Shown piece by piece: positions 1-11,800 of a stretch of 64,000 nt of DNA; position 1 is the stretch's first letter; each line of letters begins with the position of its first letter. The notes below the pieces were generated by a model, which saw nothing but the letters and a program-made list of their open reading frames with translations, did no database searches and had not been told where the DNA came from. The stretch is from contig OX485805.1 of the NCBI GenBank assembly GCA_950295325.1, positions 11,532,501 to 11,596,500 of the forward strand. The letters are read 5' to 3'. The position numbers and the translations under genes are program-made. Source of the stretch: Polytrichum commune (lineage: Eukaryota; Streptophyta; Polytrichopsida; Polytrichales; Polytrichaceae).

Positions 1-195
1 ATACATCAAACCTAGGTCCCAAAGCAAAATTTGATGTGGGAATCCTACCCGACCCCCGAACTTGCACATACTACATACACAAACGAACACTTGACACATA
101 CATCAAACCTAGTTCCCAAGCAAAATCTGATGTGGGGATCCTACCCCTCCACCACCCTCTCGGAACCGAGAGGGTGTCTATGTGACATATCATAT
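1..195. repeat. Diverged tandem repeat of about 97 bp (family A), left array
   Basis: Two consecutive copies of a unit that runs from CATACATCAAACCTAGGTCC through GATGTGGGGATCCTACCC. The same unit recurs near 6345-6538 and 6687-6775. The array runs off the left edge of the window. The second copy ends in a near-perfect hairpin (155-174, CCCTCTCGG-AA-CCGAGAGGG) that is kept with one change at 6507-6526. It looks like part of an old transposable element (an LTR or a subterminal array). I cannot say which. Confidence 0.7.
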
Positions 196-564
196 ACACA
201 AAACTTATATTCTCACATTGTCGTAGCACGGTGGTAACGTATTCAGTTAATTAACCTAATTAACGCGTAAAACGTCAAAACCACGCCAAGTTCGTTCCCA
301 CGAAGAACCTGCGGTTGTTTACAACACAAGGGAGAGGAAATCTTTGACAAACACACACACACAAGAAACACCATAGACTAAGACAACACAGATCGGATTA
401 AGAAACCCGGGATATTACGGAAATTATAGCACGGCAGTTTCCACTTTCCCGATAGTGGACCGAGGTAGGGAACACAACACAAAGTATGGACAAGCTCCCA
501 CCCTAGAGTAGTAATAACAATAGACTCAGCGTCCTGAATCCATAATAGAACAACTATTACGGGT

Positions 565-801
565 CATGACTTCCGCGGTGGGAACCAAACGCCAGTCGCG
601 GCAGGTGCATGAGTGTTCTAGACCAATCCGTTACTGCTGATCGGTATGTCTACCTCCAGGTCACGGCAAGCGGATGGCGTAAACCAGAACCCTCCCCCTA
701 CTATTGGACATGTCTATCCACTGCTGCTCTACGTCGGTCCTTAGGTTGGCCGAAGTAAGTGGGGGAAAGAGCCTACCGTGTACGTGGGGACTACCCCCAT
801 G
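565..801. repeat. Dispersed direct repeat, family B, copy 1
   Basis: About 235 bp starting TCCGCGGTGGGAACCAAACG are repeated in the same orientation at 3381-3610, with roughly one difference in ten bases. Spacing of the copies is about 2.8 kb. The pair could be fragments of diverged LTRs, or two insertions of one repeat. No target duplication or TG...CA border was found. Confidence 0.75.
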
Positions 802-2785
802 TAAGCCTCAATCCCCCTCACCCTTCGATTGCGTCGTAGTCCGGGTGAAGATCATGAGCTAGATTCAATTACGCAAGTCACAAGTGCAAGCAAGGAAAAG
901 ATTGAGAGAAGTGGTGTATATAACATCTTTTTATTCTTATTACTTTATTGAAGCATTTACAAACGCCTGTTCACCAAACAACATCCATCTCCTATAGGTC
1001 ACTTGAATCCCTCCCCCATTATGCTAACTACAACTCATTCTCACTCCCCCTGCCTTAGCCCACCATTCATACCTAACTATCACCTCCGGTCCCCTGGTTC
1101 CCTAACAGTTTCTCCATGGACGATTCTGCAACCTCTACAGTGGCCTCAAGTCCCCTCCTTCGAATCTTCCCTTCACTGCTCTATCGTCGTCCTTCAAGTC
1201 TCTCTCCCTCACGCCTACAGTTCCTCCTACCACCGAAGTCTCACGTGCACAGCTTGCATCGGCCCCCTCCTTGCCTGCTCGTGCTTGGGCGGGGTTAAAC
1301 ACCAGCAGCCGACACACCGAACCTCCTATATTGAGGTGAGTGGTATTGGCTCGCTCCGACAACATCATCCTTCCATCGTCGCAGCTCGAGCTGTAGCGCG
1401 AACCCCATACCAGTTGCTAACCCTTGCACCTGGTCACGTGTCCTGGAATTCGCTAAACAATTCCTCTGCCTTGTTCGAATTTGAACGATCTCCAGGCTTC
1501 CATGGCAGCCTGCACATCATAAATCACAACAATTCCGAACCCAACAAGGGCACAACACCTGGCCACTCATTACCAGCTTACCTCTAGAAGTCACTTCCTG
1601 TGAGTGTTGAGGGTCCCGAATTTCCTCCGGAACAGACCCATCCCTTCGGAGGATGGCCCTGAATGCACCTCAGAAGGAAATGATTTTTCCCCACTACCTC
1701 AAACCGTCTCTAATCTCTGAGCTAAACGGAATCCCCCTGGCGACTCAGCAAGTCTTATTCATAAGAAAGGAGAACCAGAGCGCCGTCCACCCTTCACCCA
1801 CAATTCATGAAAGAGCAAGCAGAAAGAAAAAGGAAGAAGAAAAAAAATCAATCCCAGTATTACAGTGGCAGCAAAGCTTCTTTAGTCAGCAAGGGGTAAG
1901 CAAGACTGATACTGTGGGCAGACATGAGCTAATCCTGAGCAACGGGAAGCCGCTGCCGTCGACTTCCTTCCCTCCTGGGGACGTCGCAGATCACCTAGAA
2001 TGGCGCGCATCCATCCGGAGAGGGTGTTGACGGCATCCCTTTTGGTGCAGCCGCACCTAATCCTCACATTCCTTCACTTCACTAGTTACAGTTCGGCATC
2101 CCAGATCGAGCCATGCATTGACTTTGTTGGAGGGATCCCCTCATCCCTAGCATCAACGGAGGGTTCTGTAACGGTCTCTCCCTGGTTTCATCTTCCTTTT
2201 TTTTTACTTTCCGACTCCCAGCAGGATCGCCTACCTACACCGTCGAGCAACCCACATCTCCTAGTCTCCACTCCCCTCGCTACTACCCATTCCACCTTTG
2301 GTCCAGGCGCTCCCGAGACTGTTGGGGCACCGCTTCTTGTTGAGAGCCGCTTCCGCACCCGAACCATCAGTCCCTCCTCATTCTTTTTCCTCCTACATGC
2401 GCCATCCTCTACCGGAGCAAGGACTCTGCTTGTTTTCTACCCTCCATTCTCCATTTTGGCAGGGCTTTGCCCTCTTGCTCCTTCTCTCCCTCACCCCCAC
2501 CTCCTACCTCCCGAGACCCCTCCAACCTCTACCTTTTTTCCCGGGTTGCCCGGCATCTTTCGGGCCGCCCGAGAGAAAAAACGGGTTAAGACCTTTTCTT
2601 TTGGCCTCTCCCCCTTTCAAACCCACTTTCCCTCTTCTTCACTTGACTTATTCTCCCCCGAGACTCATAGATAAATCAAACTCATAGATAAATAGATAGA
2701 TAAAATAAAATAAAGTAACCCCCCATATTTGTTAGCAAGTAATCACTCTTGTGTTATGGTATAAGTTGAGGTTTGTTGTGGTTGT
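802..2785. other. No gene recognised; pyrimidine-rich repeat DNA
   Basis: The longest open frames (1003-1587, 2000-2674) are rich in Ser, Pro and Leu, as expected of C/T-rich DNA, and contain no motif I recognise. A short GATA/AAATA-rich stretch lies at 2670-2715. I see no intron-exon structure, terminal repeats or RNA gene. Probably decayed transposon sequence. Confidence 0.5.
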
Positions 2786-2790
2786 GGTCA

Positions 2791-2904
2791 CCAAGTCATG
2801 TTTCCTCGGTTGGTTGAGGAAGGATGTTAGTATTACACCTAGACGGTCCGGGTTCGATTCCCGTTGAGTTCGTCTGATCGTTTAGTGTATTACGCATGAC
2901 TTGG
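2791..2904 (+). repeat. tRNA-like (SINE head-like) sequence with pol III B box
   Basis: A perfect B-box type sequence GGTTCGATTCC lies at 2851-2861. About 40 bases upstream is a weak A-box-like stretch (2805-2822, TCGGTTGGTTGAGG). The block is bracketed by a perfect 10-bp inverted repeat, CCAAGTCATG at 2791-2800 and CATGACTTGG at 2895-2904. It does not fold into a standard 72-74 nt tRNA by eye, so a tRNA-derived SINE fragment is more likely than a functional tRNA gene. Confidence 0.4.
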
Positions 2905-3380
2905 CGTTGCTAGTGATTTCTAGGCAGGAAAATTGTATCAACCAACCGGCTCCTACCCCTCTTCCTGAGCTATCGTGTACATCTTATTCAATAATTAATG
3001 GTCATCATCATGACCCCCCCTCTTTTATTCTATTGGTATTTCTTGATTGTTTTTAGTACGTTGTTTACAAGACTTATGCTTAACCACTTATGTCTTTTAC
3101 TCCCCCTTAATCCTCTACGGTTTACCGTCCTTCCTAGCTCTTATTCCCCCTTTAACTTAACCCGATCGAGATTTTTGACCATTCGCGTTTCTTATCCTTT
3201 TGACTAACCCCGAAAATACCATATCAAGGTTTTAACAAGATTTTACGGTTAAGTCTTAATGTGGGCCCAAGTTTGGGCTCACACCCCATCAACCCCCAAG
3301 GCAGTGTTATTTCCGCTTCCTCTCTCCGTCTTCTCCTAGGCTGCGGGGCTAACATAGGGATGGGGCTACCACGCCTACCA

Positions 3381-3610
3381 TCCGCGGTGGGAACCAAACG
3401 CCAGTCGTGGCAGGTGCATGAGTGTTCTAGACCAATCCGTTACTACTGAGCGGTATGTCTACCTCCAGGTCGCGGCAAGCGGATGGTATAAACCATAACT
3501 CTCCCCTTACTATTGGACAGGTCTATCCACTGCTACTTAACGTCGGTCCCTAGTTGGACGGAGTAAGTGGGGAAGAACCTAGCTTGTGCGTGGAGACTAC
3601 CCCCATCAAC
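3381..3610. repeat. Dispersed direct repeat, family B, copy 2
   Basis: Second copy of the repeat at 565-801, same orientation, diverged by roughly ten percent. Both copies are followed by GACTACCCCCAT and then diverge, which marks a common right boundary. Confidence 0.75.
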
Positions 3611-4143
3611 CCCCAAGGTGTGGTTCTTTCCCCTTACTTGTCCAATCCTTTCCTCCTTTCCGTGCTTAAGGTTCCTCCGCCCATCACCGGCTCAAACAGG
3701 GGCGTTTTAACCACACACACCTCGGGGTATTACTGACCCCCTGTCCCGTCAGAGAATACTAACCTAACTAACCTACACAATGATAGGGAAAGGTGGAAAA
3801 CTTGGAAACCTCAAGTAGGGGAAGGAGGGACCACTTGCTTTGCTCATGAACTCAAGACTTAATTCAAACCAAAGGCAGAGTAAACATAAGGCTTGAATTA
3901 AATGAAAGAACATTTGCATTACAAAATGGTGGGAGAAACACCAAAGTGTCCTCCCTTTAAACCTAACAAACACCCACGTGCCACGCCACTGGACCCGTGA
4001 TGAAAATCACGGGCCACGTGGCAGTCCTAACAATCCTCTTCATTAAGAAGTCGGAGCCTAAACAAAGAAAAATGACAAAGCACACAACTCAGGGCCACCT
4101 AACTACTTGCCCAAAACAACCCAAAATGGAATCCAACTAAGAT
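3611..4143. other. No gene recognised
   Basis: The interval between repeat B and the 3' end of the minus-strand pseudogene. It would be the 3' flank of that ORF. A 14-nt palindrome-like CACGGGCC pair around 4000-4020 is the only structure noticed. Confidence 0.4.
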
Positions 4144-6063
4144 CTACTCCTTATCCTTCCGCTTCTTCAGCTTGGTGTCATTTTTCTTCTTCTTCCGCCT
4201 TTCGTTGCGGTCCGCACTGTCCGTTGCCAAAAATGGAGCACATGGTGGCGCCACTTGCACCTCGTGAGCATTTGGCGCGGGAATCACTCCCACGTGGTCC
4301 CATGTCTCCGTAACATCCGGTGCGCGTGGGGCGGCCAGCAGGCCGTCAGGCTGGAATTCTGGCGCACTTGGGGTTGACAGCGGGCTGCCCGGCGGGAATC
4401 CCGACGCAAGTGGTGATGCCAGCGGTGCCCTAGAGACCACATGGAAGGTCATCGGCGGGCTGGGTGGTGTCACCTCTGCCACGTGGCAGCCAACCAAGGT
4501 TTCCTTCCCAACGGTGGAGGAAACCGGGGTGGCATTGAGATCCACTACCTCCATGGCGGAAATAGGCGGGACCGTGAGCGTCGTGATGTCTTCCACTTGG
4601 TCCTCTTCTTCCACCTGTTGGTTTCCACCTCCTACCACGGCTTCTTGAATTTCCACCACATCCTGAAGGGTCAAGTCGGAGTAGCTGGATGAGGTCTCCC
4701 CGTCCTCCGATGACTCTACCCTGACTGGAAACAACTCCGTGCAGCTAGCAACAAGGGCTTTCATTGCCTTCAAGGATGCATTCATCTTACTTCCCTGATT
4801 CATGACAAAGGTAACCATCTTCGTCCCGGAAACGTGGCCCGCATTCTTCAACTCCGCGTCAAACATCTTGGCCTTCAGCCACACATCACCAGGGATACCC
4901 ACCACCTCACTCACATTTTACACCGTGGTGGTGGCCTCTTTCACTTGTTTCAGGACCTCTTGCCGTTTCACTTCCAACTTCCGCAGTTGCTTCGTGGTCC
5001 TTTTATTTTCCGCAGTAAGGTGGTCCACCTTATCTTCCAACTCCCGCAGTTGGCGTGGATCTTGGATGGCCTCTTGTATCGCGGCAACCAAACTTCCCCG
5101 CGGAGGATTGCCCGCCATTTCTCCCACCTGTTGCATTTGTAACTCATACTCCGCGATCCGAGACCTCACTCCCTCTAGGTCACGGATAATGGAATCCACC
5201 GGATTATCCTCCAAGGTGAAGGTGAATGTTCCTCCTCCTCTGGCCTTGGTGGCGGACCTGGTCCGCGTCACTGGATTTCTTCCTATCAGTTTTCTCCTCT
5301 TGAACACGGGCCGCTCCTCGTCACTGAGTTTCACCGCATCTTCCTCTTTTAAGTCCTATTGGTCCATTTCTGGTTCGGAGTCCGTGGTCTGGAGTTCTAG
5401 CATGATCTGATGTCCGGTCCATTAGGTCTCCTCTTCATCGGTAAGCAAGTTTCCGTGCCCATAAAGGTGGAAGAAGAAAGGTCCGATCTAGGAGGGATGT
5501 CCGCGCTTGGTATTGGCTGCCAACATGTGCATCAACTCCCTAATGATACTTCTCCAATCCACCACATTTTTTTCGGAGTACGCTAGAAGCAAGGTGATGG
5601 CAAGGGTAAGAGTGACATTGTAGGGTTTTTCTCGGCTCAAAATGGACACCAAGAAAGCCAACACTCTCCTCTCCCTCGTGTCTTTGCAATTATTTACATA
5701 GTAATCATATTTGGGGTCCAATTTCTGGGAGAATTTGTCCCGAGTACAATCCTCCTTCTTTGTGGCCATACCTTCTTATCCCTGCTTGAACCCGTAAACC
5801 CTACTTCATAATTCCACATTCCACCTATCCGGTCGACCTCGGATGGTGGAAGCGTAAATCTGATTCACCTTCCCGGTGACCAACTCTCTCACCATCTCCT
5901 CACGTCGTACTCTTTAAGATTTTTCCAATAACCTGAGGTATCCCATGTGCCTCAAATCCGCCTCCAGCTCCTTACCCTCCTCTCGGCCGGTGGGCATGGA
6001 AACATGTATCTTGCGGAGGGCTACCGGCTTGTCCAAGGTCCTCTTCCGGGATTGGGTCGCCAT
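4144..6063 (-). pseudogene. Transposon-type ORF with seven in-frame stops and no frameshift
   Basis: One reading frame runs for 640 codons from ATG at 6063 to a stop at 4144-4146, interrupted only by seven nonsense codons: 5914-5916 (TAA), 5806-5808 (TGA), 5776-5778 (TAA), 5488-5490 (TAG), 5422-5424 (TAA), 5356-5358 (TAG) and 4918-4920 (TAA). Each could come from CAA, CAG or CGA by one C-to-T change. The N-terminal half is basic and globular. The middle (about 5334-4918) is a charged, predicted coiled coil with heptad-like Leu/Val/Glu spacing. The tail is Pro-rich and ends in a Lys-rich stretch. I do not recognise the family. Its repeat surroundings, size and decay pattern suggest a protein carried by a plant retroelement, but no reverse transcriptase or integrase lies nearby. 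Confidence 0.65.
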
Positions 6064-6344
6064 AGTTGTTGTGGCCCGCTATCGTCGGTGTGGTCCACTC
6101 CGCCCTAGGGATTCCACCCAAAGTGGAGTTCTTAATACTAACTTAATTTAATGTTTTTAATTATTTCAAGGATTTTTAGTTTTCTTCTATATTCTAAATA
6201 ATTAACCTAACAATATGCCTACGAATTACTCTACCTATCCTACTTTCCTACGTCCGTACTACTCTTTTAACATAACAACACGGTTAATTGATAAATCCGG
6301 AAAACCCAAGCCACGACAAATATATCATATACCCAAACAAAAAC

Positions 6345-6775
6345 TTCACACATACATCAAACCTAGGTCACCAAAGCAAAATTTGATGTGGGGATCCTAC
6401 CCGACCCCCGAACTTGCACATACTAAATATACAAACAAAACTTCATACATACATAAAACCTAGGTCCAAAAGCAAAATCTGATGTGGGGATCCTACCCCT
6501 CCACCACCCTCTCGGAACCGAGAAGGTATCTATGTGACCCAACCCCCTTTCTTAGAAATATTTCCAAGCAACCAACTAAGCAAAATTTGGCCTCCTAGTA
6601 CAACCCCTCCCACCTCTAGACTTTTAGAGGAACAAATTTGACCCGACCTCCTTACTTGGACACATTAGATATACAAACAAAAACTTCACACATACATCAA
6701 ACCTAGGTGTCCCAAGCAAAATTTGATGTGGGGATCCTACCCGACCCCCGATATTGCACATATTAGCTACCTCAT
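6345..6775. repeat. Diverged tandem repeat family A, right array
   Basis: Three copies of the roughly 97-bp unit seen at the left edge, at about 6345-6441, 6442-6538 and 6687-6775. The last is separated by about 150 bp of further diverged related sequence. The hairpin at 6507-6526 matches that at 155-174. Together with the left array this brackets about 6.1 kb including the pseudogene at 4144-6063. That could reflect paired terminal regions of one old element, but both arrays lack clear borders. Confidence 0.65.
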
Positions 6776-7650
6776 CAAGATTGCAGAATATGGTGTGCAA
6801 ATCCTTCTTAATTCTAAATCCTCGGTGGATTTTTGTTGGTGGGGTTTTTTTCCTGGTGCTACATACAAGGGCCGAGGCCGATTAATATACAAAAACCAAG
6901 GTTTCTTACAATAATGCGGGCAGGTGGGTGTCAAACCCATCGAGGTGTAAGTTACCCACTCAAAGTTCCTTCTTGATTTCGAGAGCCCTATCCATATGTT
7001 GCTTGTCCTATTATTTGCGAGTTCTCTTTTATATTTAGAGAGAAGAATTTCCAGTGTCATATTCCCATAAACCTAAATCTTGAAGTACCCGTTGTGCATA
7101 TAATCTCTATGACAAACTTACTATAATAATCGAATTCTCTCTTGTCTCCTCGCGAGACCTACTCTGATTAGAATTGTTGCGATGCTCGTTCTTTGCCATA
7201 AATGATGCTTGTGAACCACTGTCCTCCCATTCTTCGTCTATTGGCTGGAGATTCAACCCTTTCTTGTCCATTGCACACATATTTTGCTAGTCTGATGGGG
7301 TCTCTCTTCCTTCTATGCACGTTTCATTCTTCTTCTTAAGTTCTCTCCGTTTCCTTTGTTTCGAATTGCTGAAACTCTTGCTTCCCTTTATCTTCTTCCA
7401 CTTCTTTCCTGGATCGATTGTGGAGACTGTATTGTGGTATGGTTCCTTCATGTGTGCGTTCCAATTCCCCTTCTTGCTCTCTTTTGTGCTCTCTACTCTC
7501 TGGGCATCCCTCTACTTCACTCACAAAATGACCCTTCACCAACCTTCTCTTACCTATATAGTACCACTGTTGAAAATTTAGGGTTTATAATTGTCTGTTA
7601 GCCGTGCCTCATTTGCCTTATTTGGATTTTTTTCTTATTCGTCCCTCTCT
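6776..7650. other. 5' flank of the MULE-like gene; no feature recognised
   Basis: Mixed AT-rich sequence with small overlapping ORFs on both strands and no recognisable protein motif. It should contain the promoter and left terminal inverted repeat of the MULE-like element. I could not identify either by eye. Confidence 0.3.
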
Positions 7651-7947
7651 ATGTCCATGGCTTCCTCATCCACTGTGCCATGTATGTCAGAAAAAATGGT
7701 TGAGCTCCATGCCAATGGCGTTGGGATACCCCTTCTTTTCCCCATAGATGCGAACGGATTTGCATACGTCTCTTTCCTTCACCTTAGTATTAGGTTTTTG
7801 TTGCAAGATAGTACAATATGGGGCGAAAGCGAGATTTATGATAATGCTACTTCTCTGCTGTCATTGACCATGCGTGAGAATTCTAGGGTTGCCGACAACG
7901 GATCATCAGTGTGGGAACTTTGCGCTGGTAAATACAGAGTGTACGGA
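7651..7947 (+). pseudogene. MULE-like transposase gene, N-terminal fragment
   Basis: Open frame beginning near ATG 7651 (or 7657) with a Ser/Thr-rich start and running to the CACTA-A left end at 7948. Only the last few codons of this ORF, up to the stop at 7954-7956, come from the transposon. If CACTA-A and one GGA duplication are taken out, the frame continues without a break into the ORF that starts at 34501. This shows that 7651-7947 and 34501 onward were once contiguous coding DNA. No domain is recognisable in this piece alone. Assignment to a MULE-like gene rests on the downstream parts. Confidence 0.6.
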
Positions 7948-7977
7948 CACTCCTAGGAAAACATGCGAAATATGACT
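7948..7977 (+). repeat. CACTA-A left terminal inverted repeat
   Basis: Thirty bases matching the reverse complement of 34471-34500 except at position 5 (C for A). Confidence 0.93.
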
Positions 7978-8215
7978 AGGGCCTTATGACCGGATATGAC
8001 TACTGGTTAGAATGCAGTCATCAGTGACCACTTTGGTAACTAGAAATGACTATAGTCATCACATGACTATGATTTTAGTCATATTTTCAGGGGGCCTGAA
8101 TGGGAACTACGTAGGGAACGTGTTCTCCCAATTGTTTTTCTCACGGGCAACCATATGACTAGAATTAGTAGTTAGGTGACTATAGTTTTGGGCAGCCAAT
8201 TGTAGGGGGATTTAG
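7978..8215. promoter_or_regulatory. CACTA-A left subterminal repeat cluster
   Basis: Repeated TGACTA and TAGTCA half-sites, several as palindromic pairs such as ATGACTATAGTCAT near 8046. In En/Spm elements, subterminal repeats like these are binding sites for the TNPA-type protein. Their matching presence at the right end supports that role here by analogy. Confidence 0.75.
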
Positions 8216-8803
8216 GAGTGGGGCATTCATAGTTTTAATGCAATTTTTCTCCTTTGTTTATGTTCAATTTATTCTTTCACTTCTTCTTTCCTTCCTTCAG
8301 TTTATCTCTTCTCGTGATTTTATTTTGTTCCTTTAAGGTTTTCTCCTTAGAATTATATATATTTTTTAATTATTTAAAATTTTGTGAACTTATATGAGTG
8401 TTATTTGAAGTGTTTTTCATTCCAATCTTTTTTTCTTGGAAGCATTTTCCCATCTGTTTTTTTATTTCAGATGTTATGGAAATTTTTGCAATTGCAAACT
8501 CAAACTATCTACAACCACTACAATTCTCTTTGCACATTGTTCAAATACTTGTCGATGTGGATTTTCGTTTGAGCCACTGCACACGCATGTTCTTTATTCA
8601 ATCGGTGACGCTGAAGTTGGTTGGAAGGCAAGTCCAATTGTATATCTTGGCAATGACATAAATGACTACCATTCATAGTGTGTTTGATAGTTGGTCATAT
8701 CCCATCTCTAGATCCTTCTCTACAACAACCACCTTTTTGTTTACATCTCGGGTGGTAAGTCTCTTCCATCTGCTAAAATCATTATTGTCCGATTATTGTC
8801 CGA
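8216..8803. other. CACTA-A, 3' flank of TNP2
   Basis: AT-rich stretch between the subterminal cluster and the TNP2 stop codon. Small plus-strand ORFs here have no recognisable motif. It probably holds the TNP2 3' UTR. No further TNP2 exon was found. Confidence 0.4.
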
Positions 8804-11800
8804 TTATTGTCCATGGTACTGCATGCTGGGCTGCAGGCCTGCATGCTCCTCTACTCTACCTAACTGCACACTTTGCATTTCATGCCTTCCGCCGTCGCTT
8901 GACTCGACTCTTGCACCACGTGGCTGTCGTCGCAAAACAATCTTCCATTCATTATTCTCCTCGTCGTCTACAAAAAATACTTGTTGTACGTGAAGAGGAA
9001 ATGCAAAAGAATCCGCTGAATATGGAATCAGTCGATCAAATCTGAACAATGTGAATCCATATTCGCCGCACTTCATTGTAGCCCGAGCTCCCCTCTTGTT
9101 GGCTTGTGCCCATGTGCAATACAACACCACTACTTCATATTTCCCGTAGTCTACGCTGATAATTTCGTCCACCCACCCTACATACTCTAGATTTGCTGTT
9201 CTCATGTTCTTGTCACTAGAACTAGAATGACAAGATTGGAGAAACGTAGCTGCTACTCCACTGTCACATGTGGACATAGATGCTTCTGCTCCCCGTACTC
9301 GTATATGATTGCCATATGCATACATCGCCTTGTATGCCTTTGCTTCTCGTCTAGGAGGCAACAACAGTGCATGTACATCCTCGGACACATCATTCCCCCT
9401 CGTAGTGTCTTCGGTCACTGCGTTTTGGAACCACGTACTGAAGGATTCTTGTCGTACATCAATGGGATAATCTGCGCGTCTTCCCTTGCTTCGTCTTTGA
9501 ACGGTTTTTTTGGCCTCTTCTCGTCTAGTCATTTCAGTGGCATACCGCCTGCAATATACACATCACCTCAAGACCGTTACTTTCCATACACTGTTAGAAT
9601 ACTACAACATGTACAGCTATGTTGGTCATCTTCTTCATAACTGTGACTATACCTAGTAGTTTTCTTCACTTTTCTGACTGTTTCATATGTCTCGTCTTCA
9701 TAGCTAGTCCTAAAATGAAAAACGATGACTAGACATAGTGCTTTGTTTGCCATGTATTACTACTTAACAATCATATTGCTTAGGTGCATACTTTTTGTAA
9801 TCTTCAAATATTTCAGCGTTGTTGAGCACGAACTCATGAATCCACTGTTGTAGTTGCGGAGACAGTACGCGCCGTCTCCCCTTCCCTTGTAACACTTCGT
9901 CATTTGTACTTGGCTCCTCTTTGTCGTCCCATACACGGCGTGATGTCACAGTGCAGTTTTGCATGTACTCGGTGCAGAATCCAAGTGCCTCCTCCATGAT
10001 ATACCCTCTTGCCATCGACCCCTCCGGTTGTGCTCGTTGCCGTACGTAGCCCTTCAACGTTTTCATATACCGTTCAATAGGGTACATCCAACGTGTGTGA
10101 ACCGGACCACAAATGTCTAACTGCTGCACTAAGTGAATCGGAAGATGTGACATGACATCAAAAAATGCCGGCGGGAAGACCTTCTCCAACATACACATAG
10201 TAACTGCAGTTTCTTCCATCAGATCTTCCATTGTAGATGGATCCACAGACTTTGCACATAATCGCACAAAGATCCTACTTGTACGAATTATTGCCGCACG
10301 AACTTCCTTTGTTAGGAGTGTTCGCACACATAAAGGAAGAATTTGCTGCATCATTATGTGGTAGTCATGTGACTTAAGCCCACGAAGGTCTCCATCAACG
10401 GTTATCCTCTTCGACAACTGCCCCACGTAGTTGCTGGGGGTCTTCAGGTTGCGGATAGTTTTGATAAATTTTGACTTCTCCACCTTTGACAGCACATAGG
10501 GAGCAACTGGTAGTATGATGGTGTCATTTCCACCAGGTTTCGGGTGGAGCTTGGGACGTATCGACGCCTCCTTAAGGTCTAGTCTTACTTTCAATGTATC
10601 TTTCAATCCCCATATTGTCTTCATGATGATTTCGCACAAGTTTTTTTCGCAATGCATTGGATCCAACACATGACAGATCATAAGAGCCTGCAAGCAGTGC
10701 TCGACTCATGTTAGAGCAATTATGCACATCTCCTCACTACGGCATTCTGTGTGTATTCGTACAAATGTAGTCGTGGGTTTGGTGTTCATGACTATACACT
10801 AGTCATATTTTATTTACCGAGTCAGGGGATCCAAACATGTGACTAGCACCACTGATTTCTGCATTACATATAGTCATGCGCTGAGTGCAGATAATCATGT
10901 ATTGATCACATATAGTGTTTTACAGTCAAATAGCAGAAATAATGTAAATTAGTGTAAGGTCTGGAAATGGCTATGGTACACTGACCTGCCAATATGGAAG
11001 ACGAAACAAGCCGGACAACCTCTTCACTCCAGTTGTGTGCACTGGATCGTTGACCCCCCCATGTCTGTTTTCGTTGGAGGCATTTAGCCATTTCTCCCTT
11101 GCATTAGCGTGGCGCACAATGTCTCGACCAGTAAGAGGGCAAGGTAGCGCTCTATTTTCTTCTTTGCCATCAAATGCTCTTTGGAGTCGTCGATACGGGT
11201 GGTTCCTTGTTAGGTATCTCCGATGACCTAAATATAAATTTTTGCCCAGTGCAGTTGATCGACGAGTACTAACATTAGGGCCACATTCAGTGCATCCTTT
11301 GTAACCCTTTGTCACTTGCCCAGAGACAAGACCATACGCAGGATAATCGTGAATGCACCACATCAAAATTGCTTTGAGGACAAAATGCTTGTTTCCACCG
11401 TCAGCCGATACATCGACGGCATTCACACCATGCCACAGTTGCTGCAACTCTTCAATAAGTGGGGCCAAATAGACATCTATATTTTCCGAAGTGACGCTTT
11501 CTTTTCCAGGGATTAGAAGAACCAACATTAGAAAGAAACGTTTCGTGATGAGCCAGGGAGGAAGGTTGTAATTCAACATTATTACTGGCCACGTTGAGTG
11601 ACTTAATGATTGGGTTGAATAAGGGTTCACACCATCTAGGGCCATCCCTAGTCGTATGTTCCTCTCCTCAGAGGCAAATGCCGGATACATAGCATTGATG
11701 TGTTTCCAAGCTTTAGAGTCTGGAACACTCTCCATATTACCGTCCAGTTCTTTCCTTGATGTGTGCCACTTGGTTAACTGTGTAAGTCGGGCACATCGAA

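Noticed and set aside
1003-2674. Long plus-strand ORFs in C/T-rich sequence as possible genes
   Set aside because: Composition-driven Ser/Pro/Leu-rich translations, open in several frames at once, with no motif or splice structure.
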